From Gracilimonas sp034520725 (GTDB lineage Bacteria; Bacteroidota; Rhodothermia; Balneolales; Balneolaceae): a stretch of 64,000 bases of DNA. The position numbers were made by a program, and so were the translations under genes. The notes beneath the pieces are model-generated. The model was not told the origin of the DNA. It saw only the letters and a list, made by a program, of their open reading frames with translations, and did no database searches. The stretch spans positions 434,001 through 498,000 of the forward strand of contig JAXHNH010000011.1 of the NCBI GenBank assembly GCA_034520725.1, read 5' to 3'. Positions 1 through 9,731 of this stretch are shown piece after piece (the first letter of the stretch is position 1; every line of letters begins with the position of its first letter).

Positions 1-1694
1 CTGGTATTATAACCCTGTTCATCCAAACGTTCTTTAAATCTTTGAGCATTACCGGGTACAAGGAATGACCCACCTATGATGAAATACTTGATATCAGTAT
101 TGATATTATTTTTAATGATCTCTTCCTTCCCACCGTTGGCCTTGTACTCAAGATACTCTTCTAAACTAAATGCCTTGGGTACTACAACCATTAATTCAGG
201 TTTTTGAACGGGCATACTGAGTTCTTTTGCAATTTCTTCCTGCTCATCAGTTAACTCTTCGTCAATCTTATCTGTTGTTTTTTCATCAACAGGTTCTTCT
301 GTCTGTTCAGATTCCTGAGGTTTTTCAATTATTACTTTGTCAGAGTTATCTATTGCATCGGGACTTAAAAATCTATCTTCTTCTCTGGAAAATACCCTAT
401 CGAGATCAGCTCTCATATTATCTCTGGTATCATTAAGCACATCTCGTTTTGAAAGTCTAACATTGTCGAAACGGGTTCTGACCGGTTCTACAAGTTCTGC
501 CTGTACAATGATGATCAATTCATTTTCGAGAAAATCTTTTGAATTGAAACCAAACAGATATTTGAGTACCGGTATGTCCTTTAGTATAGGTATACCACGG
601 CGTACTGTTGTTTCTTCCGTTCTGTATAGGCCTGCCACATAAGTTGATTCTCCATTTAGGAGAATAGCTGAAGTGGTTGCTTCCTGTTTGTTAATTATTG
701 TACTAACAACATCGGGCTGAGCTGTTGATCTTTCTACTTGTAATTCCAGGTAGACGAATGATGTGTCATCCTGAGTTATAATCTGCGGAGTAACCGTAAG
801 AATAGTACCCGTGCTAACAAAGTTATCGGTCACATTACCTGCAATGTCTCTTTGTTTGATCGAAAAATCCTGTCCAACCTGTATATTACCTTCTTCCCCA
901 TCTACAACCTTGATGGATGGAGTTGCGAGTACTTTACCAAGGTTATCAGCTTCGAATGCACTAAATAATGCCTGAACGCTGATTCCGGGACCAAATTCTC
1001 CCATATTAACAAGTGCGTTAAATGCATTTTGTGATACACTTTGAGCATTGAATGAATTAATGGCAACAAATTGATCGTCAAAGTCAGAACTGGGTATTGA
1101 CTCATTACCATCCCCACTAACAAAATCATTCAGGTTATCAGGCACATCACTTGTCAAAGTTGACCAATCAACACCTATTTCCTGTAACGCTCTTTTGTTA
1201 CCTTCAAAGAAAGTAGCGTTAATTCTAACTTCTCTTGTTTCTGTGGTTGGCAGAACTACACCTGTACCACCTTGACCAGTTCTTGTTGCCCCACCCGAAG
1301 CCTGTGTTGTAGCAGTTGCTGAGGTTTGTTGAGGAACAACGATCTCATAGTATTCTTCAAATTCATTCAGCTCCAGGTCCTGGAAGCGCATTAAGTATTG
1401 TAAAGCGTCTTTCCAGTGCATAGCCGGTAAATTAACTCCTATAGCTCCACTATAACCAGAGTTATCAACTATAAATTTATTCTCATATTCTTGCGCAAAG
1501 GTATCAATGATCTCAATAGCCTCATTGTAAGTGGTACTTTTATTAAAAGCGACCACTTCATCAGGATTAGTATATTCCCTGAGCGGATCAACGATTTGAG
1601 CAGAAGCTATCTGAGGTACAGCATTCAGCAGCACAACCATGAAGAAGGTGAATAACAAACAATATTTTTTAAAAAGTGCTTTCATTGTGTTCAT
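1..1694 (-). CDS. Secretin (GspD/PilQ family) with C-terminal SPOR domain, 3' end cut by window edge
   Basis: Forms the outer-membrane channel of a type IV pilus or type II secretion-like machine. Reading the minus strand from the ATG at 1694 gives a signal peptide ending near AQI, a short N domain, then the secretin core, with the landmark GKVLATPSIKVVDGE and GIPILKDIPVLKYLFGF segments. An acidic linker follows, then a segment (YFIIGGSFLVPGNAQRF) that looks like a peptidoglycan-binding SPOR domain and runs off the window. The start is chosen because the ATG overlaps the TGA of the pilO-like gene (1691-1694) and has GGAG just upstream. It is the last gene of the pilus operon. A SPOR domain on the secretin itself suggests anchoring to denuded peptidoglycan (inference). 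Family call is firm; whether it is a pilus or a secreton is open. Confidence 0.88.
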   Translation of the reverse strand, partial: MNTMKALFKKYCLLFTFFMVVLLNAVPQIASAQIVDPLREYTNPDEVVAFNKSTTYNEAIEIIDTFAQEYENKFIVDNSGYSGAIGVNLPAMHWKDALQYLMRFQDLELNEFEEYYEIVVPQQTSATATTQASGGATRTGQGGTGVVLPTTETREVRINATFFEGNKRALQEIGVDWSTLTSDVPDNLNDFVSGDGNESIPSSDFDDQFVAINSFNAQSVSQNAFNALVNMGEFGPGISVQALFSAFEADNLGKVLATPSIKVVDGEEGNIQVGQDFSIKQRDIAGNVTDNFVSTGTILTVTPQIITQDDTSFVYLELQVERSTAQPDVVSTIINKQEATTSAILLNGESTYVAGLYRTEETTVRRGIPILKDIPVLKYLFGFNSKDFLENELIIIVQAELVEPVRTRFDNVRLSKRDVLNDTRDNMRADLDRVFSREEDRFLSPDAIDNSDKVIIEKPQESEQTEEPVDEKTTDKIDEELTDEQEEIAKELSMPVQKPELMVVVPKAFSLEEYLEYKANGGKEEIIKNNINTDIKYFIIGGSFLVPGNAQRFKERLDEQGYNT

Positions 1695-2566
1695 CGTTCT
1701 ATCTCCAAGGTAACTAGTTCCGTGATGCCACCTTTGTTTAAATTGAAAGTAGCAGTTTTATTATTTATGTCAATAGACTGAAGAGAGCCAAGATATACAT
1801 CGTCTCCGACTGTAAGAGACTGTACATTTCCTCCCTGATCAACTATAAAAATTCTGGATGCAGTCATACCAATGATCCTGCTTTGTTCTGCGTTAATGAG
1901 ATTATCGGTATTTGGTGCTACCGTAGGTTGAATAAGCGGATAAAATGAGTTATGCGTTGATACCTGCTGATTTCTGGTCAATACATTAGTTCTTGATACA
2001 TTCTCCTGAATTGGTATCCGCTCGTAGTAACTTTCCAGCGTGAAAGTAAATGTGATATCCGTTAGTTCCTGTCCCTCATTGTTACCTCCGGGTGGCACCA
2101 AAGACAATCCTGTAACCTTATTAAGTAACTGACTGTTTTCTATTATATTGATGAAATTAATAACATTTTCAAATTTTCCGTATCCGTTCAAATTCGAACG
2201 AATGATACCATATTGTTCCTGTGCAGTCGAGTCAATAAAGTTAAAATCAAAGTATACTGTAAGATCTTCCGAGCTATTTCTGATATAATTCAAGTAGTCA
2301 AAAACATCGTCGGGATTTGGCGTTTTATAAAGAGATTTATCATAGTTTTCGATGATGGACAAGGCATTTTGATAATTCTCATTTAGCTGAGGAAAAGCAT
2401 CACTGATCGCTCTTTTATTGTTGTAATCCTGCTGCTTTTCCTGCAATGTTGTTTCCAGTTTTTCAAGCTCTGGAACCTGAATAAATTGAATATAGCCAAA
2501 AGCTCCACCCCCAAGTAATAAGAGTGCAACTAATAGGATTATGGTATTTCTAACGCCGTATGACAA
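1691..2566 (-). CDS. PilO-like inner-membrane pilus assembly protein
   Basis: A 291-residue protein with one N-terminal transmembrane helix (residues about 8-28), a coiled-coil stretch after it, and a periplasmic domain. This is the architecture of PilO, which with PilN and PilP links the inner-membrane platform to the secretin. Sequence alone is weakly diagnostic; the call rests on topology and on its place between the PilM-PilN fusion (one base upstream) and the secretin (ATGA overlap). The C-terminal portion, with a short beta-rich segment mentioning VGDDVYLG, resembles the PilP/GspC homology region, so PilO and PilP functions may be combined (inference). No separate pilP gene is seen in the window. 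Confidence 0.75.
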   Translation of the reverse strand: MSYGVRNTIILLVALLLLGGGAFGYIQFIQVPELEKLETTLQEKQQDYNNKRAISDAFPQLNENYQNALSIIENYDKSLYKTPNPDDVFDYLNYIRNSSEDLTVYFDFNFIDSTAQEQYGIIRSNLNGYGKFENVINFINIIENSQLLNKVTGLSLVPPGGNNEGQELTDITFTFTLESYYERIPIQENVSRTNVLTRNQQVSTHNSFYPLIQPTVAPNTDNLINAEQSRIIGMTASRIFIVDQGGNVQSLTVGDDVYLGSLQSIDINNKTATFNLNKGGITELVTLEIER

Positions 2567-2567
2567 T

Positions 2568-4301
2568 TTATTCCCCTATTATTTCTTGAATACCCTGAAC
2601 ATTCTCAGGGGTATATATATTTTCATCTTCAAAAAAGCTTCCCACCACATATCTGAATTGAAAGACTTCTTCAGATCTGATCTCTGCTGAACTAACATTC
2701 AATAAAGTCGCATTATTGAAAAGATCTGCAAGCATTGGTATTCTATCTCTATACCTGGCTACGCCGGCTAACTCAACAGAATTATTTTGATTTTGCCTCA
2801 TCGCTGTGATCCATAGTGAGTTGATATCCCTCACACCGCTATTGAGTTGGTCTAAATTAGTGGACCATCTTAAGGTTCCCTGGTTCAATTCACTCAAAAG
2901 GGCTAATTTGGATTGAATTTGACCCAATTCATTTGTTATCTCATTTGATCTCTGTACCGTGGCTTCAAGTGATCTTATCTGTGCTTCCAGTGTACTTATA
3001 TTACCCTCAAGACGATCGATTTCAGATGCATTTTGATTGATAAAATAGTTCGCTACCATCGGAGTTATTAGGATAAGAAATAACAAAAGAAATCCATGCC
3101 ATTGGAGCTTAAAGATCTTTTGACGGTCATCTACATATTTTGGCAAAAACGAGATCTTTGGAAGCGCCTCTGATTGATAACCGGAAGCAGCCCAAGCCGC
3201 ACCTATAGCCGTTGTAAAAGATGAAATTGAAGATTCACTGATACTCTCAGTCTCTATAAAGTCGTCCTGATATTTAAACTCAGAAACATCAACATCCTGA
3301 AATCTTTCCTCAAAAAATTCAATGGCTGAATCGCCTAGAGAATTATTACAAATGATTAGTCTGTCAAGATTAGGAACTTCTCCGGTATCTAACTGAAATA
3401 ATATCTTGGAAAATACGGTGTTTAAAAACTTCTTACTCTGTACACCTTCAGTAATTATTGGTGACACAATCCAAAGCTGATCGCCACGCAAGAATATCAC
3501 CCGACAAAATTCTTCACCAAATTGAACGACACCAGAAATGCTATTTTCTTCGAGTTCATAGTTAGCTCTGATAAGTCCCAAAAGCAGGATCTCTTCAGGA
3601 AGAACCTGATTGATAAAAAGTTTACCTCTATATAGGTCCTGAGTCTTGTTTACCAGAGTTAATAACTGAGGCTCATCATCTATAGATGTAAGTAATAACG
3701 CCCCATCATCACGTACTGTATAAGAATAAAAATCATCTCCCTTTGGAACACCGTGTAGAGCTTCAAGTCTGTCATCAACAATGACCTGTAAGTCTTTTTT
3801 CTTGGTATCGGAAAAATCCGTGTCCTTAAGGATCTGAAAAATTGTTTGTCCGGCTGGAATACCGATGCCAAGATCTACCCTTTCTGAGCTTATTGAGCTA
3901 AGCAAGTTGTATAGCATAAGTTCATTAGAAGCAGGTGCATCCGCCTCATTCACCATATCGGTATCAATGATCTCTTCTGGCGAATCAACATCCAGATCAT
4001 CGAAATCAAGGTCATTAAGGTCATCTTCCAGATTTTCAAGATCCAGACCATCGTCTTCATCTTCATCAGAATCTAAACCAAAGATCAATTCATCATCATC
4101 GATATCCTGATCCATATCAAAATCATCAAAAACGGGTTCAGCTTGCTGTTTTTGAAGACTTTTACGAGTCTTAAGTGGCTCAATAAGTCTGACCTTGTCC
4201 AGACTTAAAAGCTCTAGCTTTTTTCCGGCGACTTTAAGTTTGGCAACTTTAAGTGAATCACCTTCTACAACAATACCTGTATATGTCTTGTTTTGGAACA
4301 T
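2568..4301 (-). CDS. PilM-PilN-like fusion, pilus assembly platform protein
   Basis: A 577-residue protein. The first 395 residues look like a divergent actin-fold PilM domain, interrupted at about residues 55-110 by a very acidic, Asp/Glu-rich insertion. One transmembrane helix follows (about 398-420), then a coiled coil and a small C-terminal periplasmic domain of PilN type. In most systems PilM is cytoplasmic and separate, and binds the N-terminal peptide of PilN; here the two seem covalently joined. It lies ten bases downstream of pilT and one base upstream of the pilO-like gene, in one operon. PilM nucleotide-binding motifs are not obvious, so the assignment relies on architecture and position. 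Confidence 0.7.
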   Translation of the reverse strand: MFQNKTYTGIVVEGDSLKVAKLKVAGKKLELLSLDKVRLIEPLKTRKSLQKQQAEPVFDDFDMDQDIDDDELIFGLDSDEDEDDGLDLENLEDDLNDLDFDDLDVDSPEEIIDTDMVNEADAPASNELMLYNLLSSISSERVDLGIGIPAGQTIFQILKDTDFSDTKKKDLQVIVDDRLEALHGVPKGDDFYSYTVRDDGALLLTSIDDEPQLLTLVNKTQDLYRGKLFINQVLPEEILLLGLIRANYELEENSISGVVQFGEEFCRVIFLRGDQLWIVSPIITEGVQSKKFLNTVFSKILFQLDTGEVPNLDRLIICNNSLGDSAIEFFEERFQDVDVSEFKYQDDFIETESISESSISSFTTAIGAAWAASGYQSEALPKISFLPKYVDDRQKIFKLQWHGFLLLFLILITPMVANYFINQNASEIDRLEGNISTLEAQIRSLEATVQRSNEITNELGQIQSKLALLSELNQGTLRWSTNLDQLNSGVRDINSLWITAMRQNQNNSVELAGVARYRDRIPMLADLFNNATLLNVSSAEIRSEEVFQFRYVVGSFFEDENIYTPENVQGIQEIIGE

Positions 4302-4311
4302 GAACTATCCG

Positions 4312-5562
4312 TTAGTAGTTAATTTCACTTAATAATTGCAAGATCTTGGTCTTATTGTTAGCGTAATTTAAAGCAGTTTCCTTAGAAATAACACCTTGAG
4401 TATAAAGCCTTTTTAGGTCTTGTTCCATAGTATTCATGCCACGCTCACTACCTTCCATTAACATCTGATAGATCTCACTGATGTTGTTATTACGTATAGC
4501 CGCACGAACAGATGAATTTACGACCAATACTTCTTTAGCCAAAACACGTTTACCGTCTAGGCTTGGTATTAGTTTTTGACTGATCACACAGGTCAAAACA
4601 TCTGATAGTCGGGTTCTTACGCGATTCTGCTCTTCGGTTGGAACCTCACCCAAAATACGCTCAATACTCTCCATAGCTGAAGAAGTGTGAAGTGTTCCAA
4701 AGGTCTTGTGACCGGAGTCAGTGATCTCCAAAGAGGTCATAATAGTTTCCGGATCTCTAAGCTCACCAATTACAATAATATCCGGATCCTGACGCAAAGC
4801 TTGTATGGCACCATCTTTAAAAGACTCCACATCTCTACCCACTTCCCTGTGCCTTACCACCGACTTAACAGGCTTATGGATCAATTCAACAGGTGATGCA
4901 ATTATCACGATGTGAGAATCTACCGTTCTGTTATTTGCATCAATGATCGTATCAAGCGTGGACGATTTACCGGATCCTGTAATACCGGTTATCAATGTCA
5001 GACCGTATTTATAGTACTTCAGACTAAGAGCCTTCGCAATCTCACTGTGAACACCTAAAGTTTTGAAGGGACGTATCGTATTATCGATCTTACGCATGTT
5101 CAAGGCAAGGTGCTCAAGATCGAAATACATATCAGCACGAAATCGCTGATTTTTATCTTCATTTAGTGAAATACTATATGAGAAATCGAGGTTTTTATCG
5201 GCTATTAGTTTTTTTCTTTGAGTAGGAAGGATAATGTTGTGTAGGAGTACATCAGTTTGATCTAATGTTAAACCGGTTGGCTTCTTGGCAGGACTCTTGT
5301 CTCCATAAACACGATACCAGACTTTTCCATCACAACCTGGTCCCCCCATATCAATATCAGAAGCTTCATTTTTAAGCATTCTGACGAGCAATGAATCAAT
5401 GATACTGGTCAATTGAGACCTATGATCATCGTCCAGGCCGTCAATAACCTTTCCAATAGCAATATGCCGGTCAACGCCCCGCGTCGAACGCGGAACCTGA
5501 TCTATGACTGGCTTAACTAATTCAGTAATTTTATCAGAGATTTTAGCCGTCTCCATACACAA
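4312..5562 (-). CDS. pilT: PilT-like type IV pilus retraction ATPase
   Basis: Hexameric ATPase predicted to depolymerise pili at the inner membrane. Visible motifs are Walker A (GITGSGKSS, about residue 196), an Asp-box region with IVIGELRDPET, the His box GTLHTSSAMESI, and the PilT-type C-terminal segment AIRNNNISEIYQMLMEG. It is 416 residues, longer than the usual 340-370; the extra length is an N-terminal region of about 60 residues without clear similarity. MCMET offers two ATGs six bases apart and no strong ribosome-binding site, so the start is uncertain. It sits between the cyclic-nucleotide-binding gene and the PilM-PilN fusion. Confidence 0.88.
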   Translation of the reverse strand: MCMETAKISDKITELVKPVIDQVPRSTRGVDRHIAIGKVIDGLDDDHRSQLTSIIDSLLVRMLKNEASDIDMGGPGCDGKVWYRVYGDKSPAKKPTGLTLDQTDVLLHNIILPTQRKKLIADKNLDFSYSISLNEDKNQRFRADMYFDLEHLALNMRKIDNTIRPFKTLGVHSEIAKALSLKYYKYGLTLITGITGSGKSSTLDTIIDANNRTVDSHIVIIASPVELIHKPVKSVVRHREVGRDVESFKDGAIQALRQDPDIIVIGELRDPETIMTSLEITDSGHKTFGTLHTSSAMESIERILGEVPTEEQNRVRTRLSDVLTCVISQKLIPSLDGKRVLAKEVLVVNSSVRAAIRNNNISEIYQMLMEGSERGMNTMEQDLKRLYTQGVISKETALNYANNKTKILQLLSEINY

Positions 5563-5687
5563 GCCAATAACTTTTTAAGATGACACAGTAATAGATGATT
5601 TCGTAGATGATATGTTACAAACTAAATTAAATTAATCTAATAAAACAACATTAAATTAAATGTACCCAAAAATTTAGCTGTTATCTA

Positions 5688-6194
5688 TTACCAGTTAGTA
5701 TCGTTCAATAAACGCTTCTTAAGATTCAATAACTGAACATTCATGTTACTGATCTTTCTTTGTTGAATTTCAATAATGTTTTTTGTGAAAATATTAAAAA
5801 GCTTTTCAGGCTTTTTACGAAAGAAATTGAGAGCTTCATACCTCTCATATCTCAATAGAACACAATCTCCATCGGCTGTCACTTTAGCCATTCTGTTATT
5901 TTTACTGAAAAGAAAAGCTTCACCCAAAAAATTACCTTCCCCTAAAGTTGCCATCTGAATATTGTCTTTCCAGATACTGACTTTACCTTCAGCAACTAAG
6001 TAAGCTGAATTTACATATTCTGATTCATTTAATATCACTTCGTCATTTAAAAAACGTTCTTCAACACCCAGCTGTAAAAATTCCAGTACGTCCTCATAGT
6101 GGAAGTTCTTTAGAAGCAAGGGAGGCTCCTTAAGGAATTTCTTAATGTAGTCCGTCATTAGTTCATCACTGGAATTTGAATTATCACTGCTCAT
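5688..6194 (-). CDS. Cyclic-nucleotide-binding-domain protein (CRP-like fold, no HTH)
   Basis: A 168-residue protein that is essentially one cNMP-binding beta-roll (residues about 25-140), including the GEGNFLGEAFLF turn that corresponds to the phosphate-binding cassette, followed by a short helical tail. There is no DNA-binding HTH, so it is a sensory or scaffold module rather than a CRP regulator. The canonical Arg of the cassette is not evident, so nucleotide binding is uncertain. AGGGG upstream of the ATG is a good ribosome-binding site. Its position between pilB and pilT suggests it modulates the pilus motors (inference). Confidence 0.75.
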   Translation of the reverse strand: MSSDNSNSSDELMTDYIKKFLKEPPLLLKNFHYEDVLEFLQLGVEERFLNDEVILNESEYVNSAYLVAEGKVSIWKDNIQMATLGEGNFLGEAFLFSKNNRMAKVTADGDCVLLRYERYEALNFFRKKPEKLFNIFTKNIIEIQQRKISNMNVQLLNLKKRLLNDTNW

Positions 6195-6277
6195 AGTAAA
6201 CCCCTATAGTAGTTACCGCTGACAACAAACTGTCGCTATTCGTCAAGTTAATATTAATTTTCAATTTTTACCTCTTA

Positions 6278-8053
6278 TTAATCTTCAATAGTTGCTGCTA
6301 TAACTTCTTCTATTGTTGAAATACCTTCCTTGATCCTTTCACGGCCTGAACCGCGCAAAGTGAGCATACCCTGAGATATTGCCAGATCTTTGATCGCTCC
6401 TTCATCAATATCCCCACCTGCATCCAGGATCAATTGCTTGATCTCTTTAGAGAAATAAAGGGCCTCATGTATACCTGCACGACCTTTATAGCCCGTGTTG
6501 TTACATTTATCACAACCACTCGTCTTATAAAAAGTAGTTGTCTCTATTTCTTCATCAGTAAATCCAATACCCTTTGCCATTTCAGGATGGGGTTGAAATT
6601 CCTCCTTACAGTTATTGCACAATCTCCGTATAAGTCGCTGAGCCACAACAAGATTCACCGCATTTGCAATCAGAAATGGCTCCACACCCATCTTAAACAA
6701 ACGGGATACCGCACTGGGTGCATCATTTGTGTGAAGGGTTGAAAAGGTAAGGTGACCGGTATTTGCTAATTTAATAGCGATCTCTGCTGTTTTGAGGTCA
6801 CGCATCTCACCTACCAATACAATATCCGGGTCATGACGTAAGATACCACGAATGGATTGATCAAAGGTCATATGGTGACTGATCTTCAGCTGTCTGGCCC
6901 CTTCAATGATATACTCAACAGGCTCTTCAACCGTCAAAACATTTTTAGTTGGATCGATCACAAAATATAAAGCAGCAACAAGAGTGGTTGATTTACCACT
7001 ACCGGTCGGACCTGTTATGATCACAATACCCGACGGCTTTTCGATCGATTTAATAAAGTTCTCTTTGGCGTTTTTCTGCAAACCAAGTTTATCAAGATCA
7101 CGAATAACGTTTCGATCATCCAAAACACGAATAACAACAGACTCAAACTTGCGATCAAATTGTTTACCTACAATAGGCATAATAGATACACGATAACGAA
7201 TACCCACACCATCTATCTGTCGCTGTATAAAACCATCCTGAGAGGCGTCTCTTTCAAAACGATCAACATTTCTGGTTTTATCCTTTATTACAGCAGTGAT
7301 AGCCTCAGGTTTTACATTTTTCTGCTGATACCAAAGCTGTAGTTTACCATCAACACGAAAACGAATATCCGTAGTGGTTGGTGAACTCGGCACGATGTGC
7401 ATATCACTTACCCCCTGCCGTACCGATTCGACGAGCATCCCTTCAACCAAAGAATTAAGCATACTTTGATTGATCTCTGCATCGATCTCTTCTTCATCAA
7501 CCTCTTCCTGATCTTTTTCAATGTCAGGTTCTTCATAATCTATTTCTTCAAGCAGATCCAGGAATTCATTCTTTTGCTCGTAAACTTTTGAAAGGATCTC
7601 TTCAACTGATTCGTACTTACAGTAAACTAGCTCAGTCTGTTTGAAATTGATCTTATTCAGGATGTTCTGAATGTTTGGATCAGAGGGATCTGCTGCTGCA
7701 ATTATTATTGCATCTTGGGTCTTCTGATAAGGCACAGCTTTATGATGAACCAACTCATCAACGATCTCTTTGGATAGTTCATCAATATTTTCCTTGATGT
7801 GCTCGAGAACTTCAGCCGGAATATTTTCCGTATCCTTAAGTACTTCCCGGAAGGCATAGATATTGGCGATCTCTTTCATGATCGTGTGTCGGCTAAGCCC
7901 AAGATCCTGAGATAATATCTGCCCTAAACGGCGATTACTTTCCTTTGGCTCCTCAGATAATATCTGCAACCCCTTTTGAAGTTGTTCATCCGAAATAACC
8001 CCTTTGTTAACAAGGATATCACCTATATGTCTGCGGATGTTTATTTTACCCAT
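6278..8053 (-). CDS. pilB: PilB/GspE-like assembly ATPase
   Basis: Secretion-family ATPase that powers pilus or pseudopilus assembly. The N-terminal 160 residues form a MshEN/GspE-N type domain, followed by an acidic linker. The ATPase core carries Walker A (GPTGSGKST, about residue 352), Walker B region DIVLVGEMRD and the His box FSTLHTND. Two CxxC pairs (CNNC near 479, CDKC near 515) form the zinc site typical of PilB/GspE. Length 591 residues is normal. The downstream gene is the cyclic-nucleotide-binding protein and the upstream gene is pilC, 16 bases away. MshEN domains can bind cyclic-di-GMP, so second-messenger control is plausible but not shown. Confidence 0.92.
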   Translation of the reverse strand: MGKINIRRHIGDILVNKGVISDEQLQKGLQILSEEPKESNRRLGQILSQDLGLSRHTIMKEIANIYAFREVLKDTENIPAEVLEHIKENIDELSKEIVDELVHHKAVPYQKTQDAIIIAAADPSDPNIQNILNKINFKQTELVYCKYESVEEILSKVYEQKNEFLDLLEEIDYEEPDIEKDQEEVDEEEIDAEINQSMLNSLVEGMLVESVRQGVSDMHIVPSSPTTTDIRFRVDGKLQLWYQQKNVKPEAITAVIKDKTRNVDRFERDASQDGFIQRQIDGVGIRYRVSIMPIVGKQFDRKFESVVIRVLDDRNVIRDLDKLGLQKNAKENFIKSIEKPSGIVIITGPTGSGKSTTLVAALYFVIDPTKNVLTVEEPVEYIIEGARQLKISHHMTFDQSIRGILRHDPDIVLVGEMRDLKTAEIAIKLANTGHLTFSTLHTNDAPSAVSRLFKMGVEPFLIANAVNLVVAQRLIRRLCNNCKEEFQPHPEMAKGIGFTDEEIETTTFYKTSGCDKCNNTGYKGRAGIHEALYFSKEIKQLILDAGGDIDEGAIKDLAISQGMLTLRGSGRERIKEGISTIEEVIAATIED

Positions 8054-8069
8054 TTATCACTTCTGATTT

Positions 8070-9408
8070 TTATACGCCCGTATTTGGTTGAATGATCGCT
8101 GATTCAGAGGATACGACCGTAATTGCGATCAACGCAATCATAATAAATAAATTTACGAACAGATTTATCACATCAATTACTGATTGCATCTTATAAGTAG
8201 TTTGAAGCTCATAATATTCAGCGAGCTGTTTCGCGTTTTCACGCAATGCTCCTGATTCTGCCCCAAGTCTGAATCTACTTAATGCTGTATTAGTGAAAAC
8301 GCCCGTTGCTTCCATAGATTCAAGTAAGCCTGCACCATCCTTAAGCATTTTCCTGATTGCCACTTCCTTGATCTGTTTTTCCATGTATTTATTACGACAG
8401 GCCTCAGCCGCAACCTTAATGACTTCAATATTTTGTCCGGAACCACTGTAAAGTGTGAAAAATACCCGCGCAAAGATCTCAATACTTGTTTTATGCAGCA
8501 AATCACCAATAACCGGAATACTAATGATATACTTGTCCTTAAGAAGTGCCCCCTTGGGCGTTTTAATGAAATAGATAAAGGCTGATATCGGGATCAGGAA
8601 TGACATCAATATAAGTATCCAGTTGTCACTCAACCAATAGCTGAATTCCAGTGTGGCAGCCGTCATTGGTGGGAGTGCAATATCAAACTCAAGAAATAGC
8701 TCAGCTGTTGCCGGGAAAATATAACCTACATAAAACAAGATCACACCGATAACAGCTAATACCGTTACGGCAGGCATCATCAGTGAACGACGCATATTCT
8801 TCTTAAACTCAGCATCCCTCTCAAGGAATTTAGCAGTACTTTCAAATACAAGAGCCATATTACCGGAGGTAGACGCAACACTTAACATATAGGAGGCGAA
8901 CTTCCCAAATACGTCCTCATGCTTACCATAAACTTCATCCCCTTCTTTACCATCCTTAAGGTCTTTCTGAATGGTTTTAATAACCTCTTTCATACGCTTA
9001 TTCTGAGTATCCTCATAAAGTAAATTAAGGATCTCATCGTAAGGTAGCTGTTGTTTAAGAAGATCAGCAGACAAACTGATAAAGGTTACAACTTCATCGT
9101 GGGGAACACTGCCTTTAAAATCAAACAGCTTTTTATTTACGCTTTTTACCTTATACCCAAGTTTTACTAAAGCCTTTTCAAGTTCTTCCTTACTATAGGC
9201 TTCCTGCTCTCCGGAAACTACAGCTTTTCCCGGACCGTTGGGCCTTATACATGTAAACTTTCTTTTCATCAAGCGCCTGGATCTTCAATCCATTCGTTTT
9301 TGACAAGCGGTCTACTTTGTTTTGAGCTTCCTTTTTATTGTCAGCTTCAAACTCTGTTTGTACGACCTTACCTTTTTGGGATATAGCTTTTAGCCTGAAT
9401 TGTGCCAT
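8070..9408 (-). CDS. pilC: PilC/GspF-like platform protein (single-base frameshift)
   Basis: Polytopic inner-membrane platform of the pilus machine, with two GspF domains and about three transmembrane helices. The true N-terminus (MAQFRLKAISQKGK) starts at 9408; the rest reads in a different frame from about 9228. Removing one T from the run at 9225-9228 joins the frames as RSGKAVVSGEQEAYS, giving a protein of about 445 residues, a little longer than PilC/GspF usually are. The lesion is probably a sequencing indel, since many genes in this window show the same kind. First gene of the operon leading to pilB. Confidence 0.85.
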
Positions 9409-9731
9409 AGTAACTTTTTCTGCTGCTTGTGGGTTCTATGTAATTGCGACCCGATATTGATTACCTGAAATAAAAAAATATTTAAACAGTGAACAAATTA
9501 TTTATTCTTCATGTAACCAAAAACACTGTATATATCTATAGATGATGCGCTAAACTACATTATTTTAGCAAATAAGCATAATGAATTTGTCACTATTTTA
9601 ATTACTGAACTGCTAAACACTGCACAAACTATTTTGTTTTCCAATAAACTGTGAGAGTAAGCTTAGAGTTAGGAGTACAAATATTTACTGCTTTTTAAAT
9701 TGACGCAGTATATCTTGGCAAAAAACATCCT
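9409..9731. other. Intergenic region between divergent pilC and MFS genes
   Basis: About 320 bases, AT-rich, with no coding potential that I can support. It must hold the divergent promoters of the pilus operon and the MFS gene, but I see no clear operator, hairpin or RNA structure. Confidence 0.5.

Noticed and set aside
227..1129. Several small plus- and minus-strand frames in the first 1.1 kb
   Set aside because: They are shadows of the secretin, which has no stop codon within the window and is therefore easily missed.
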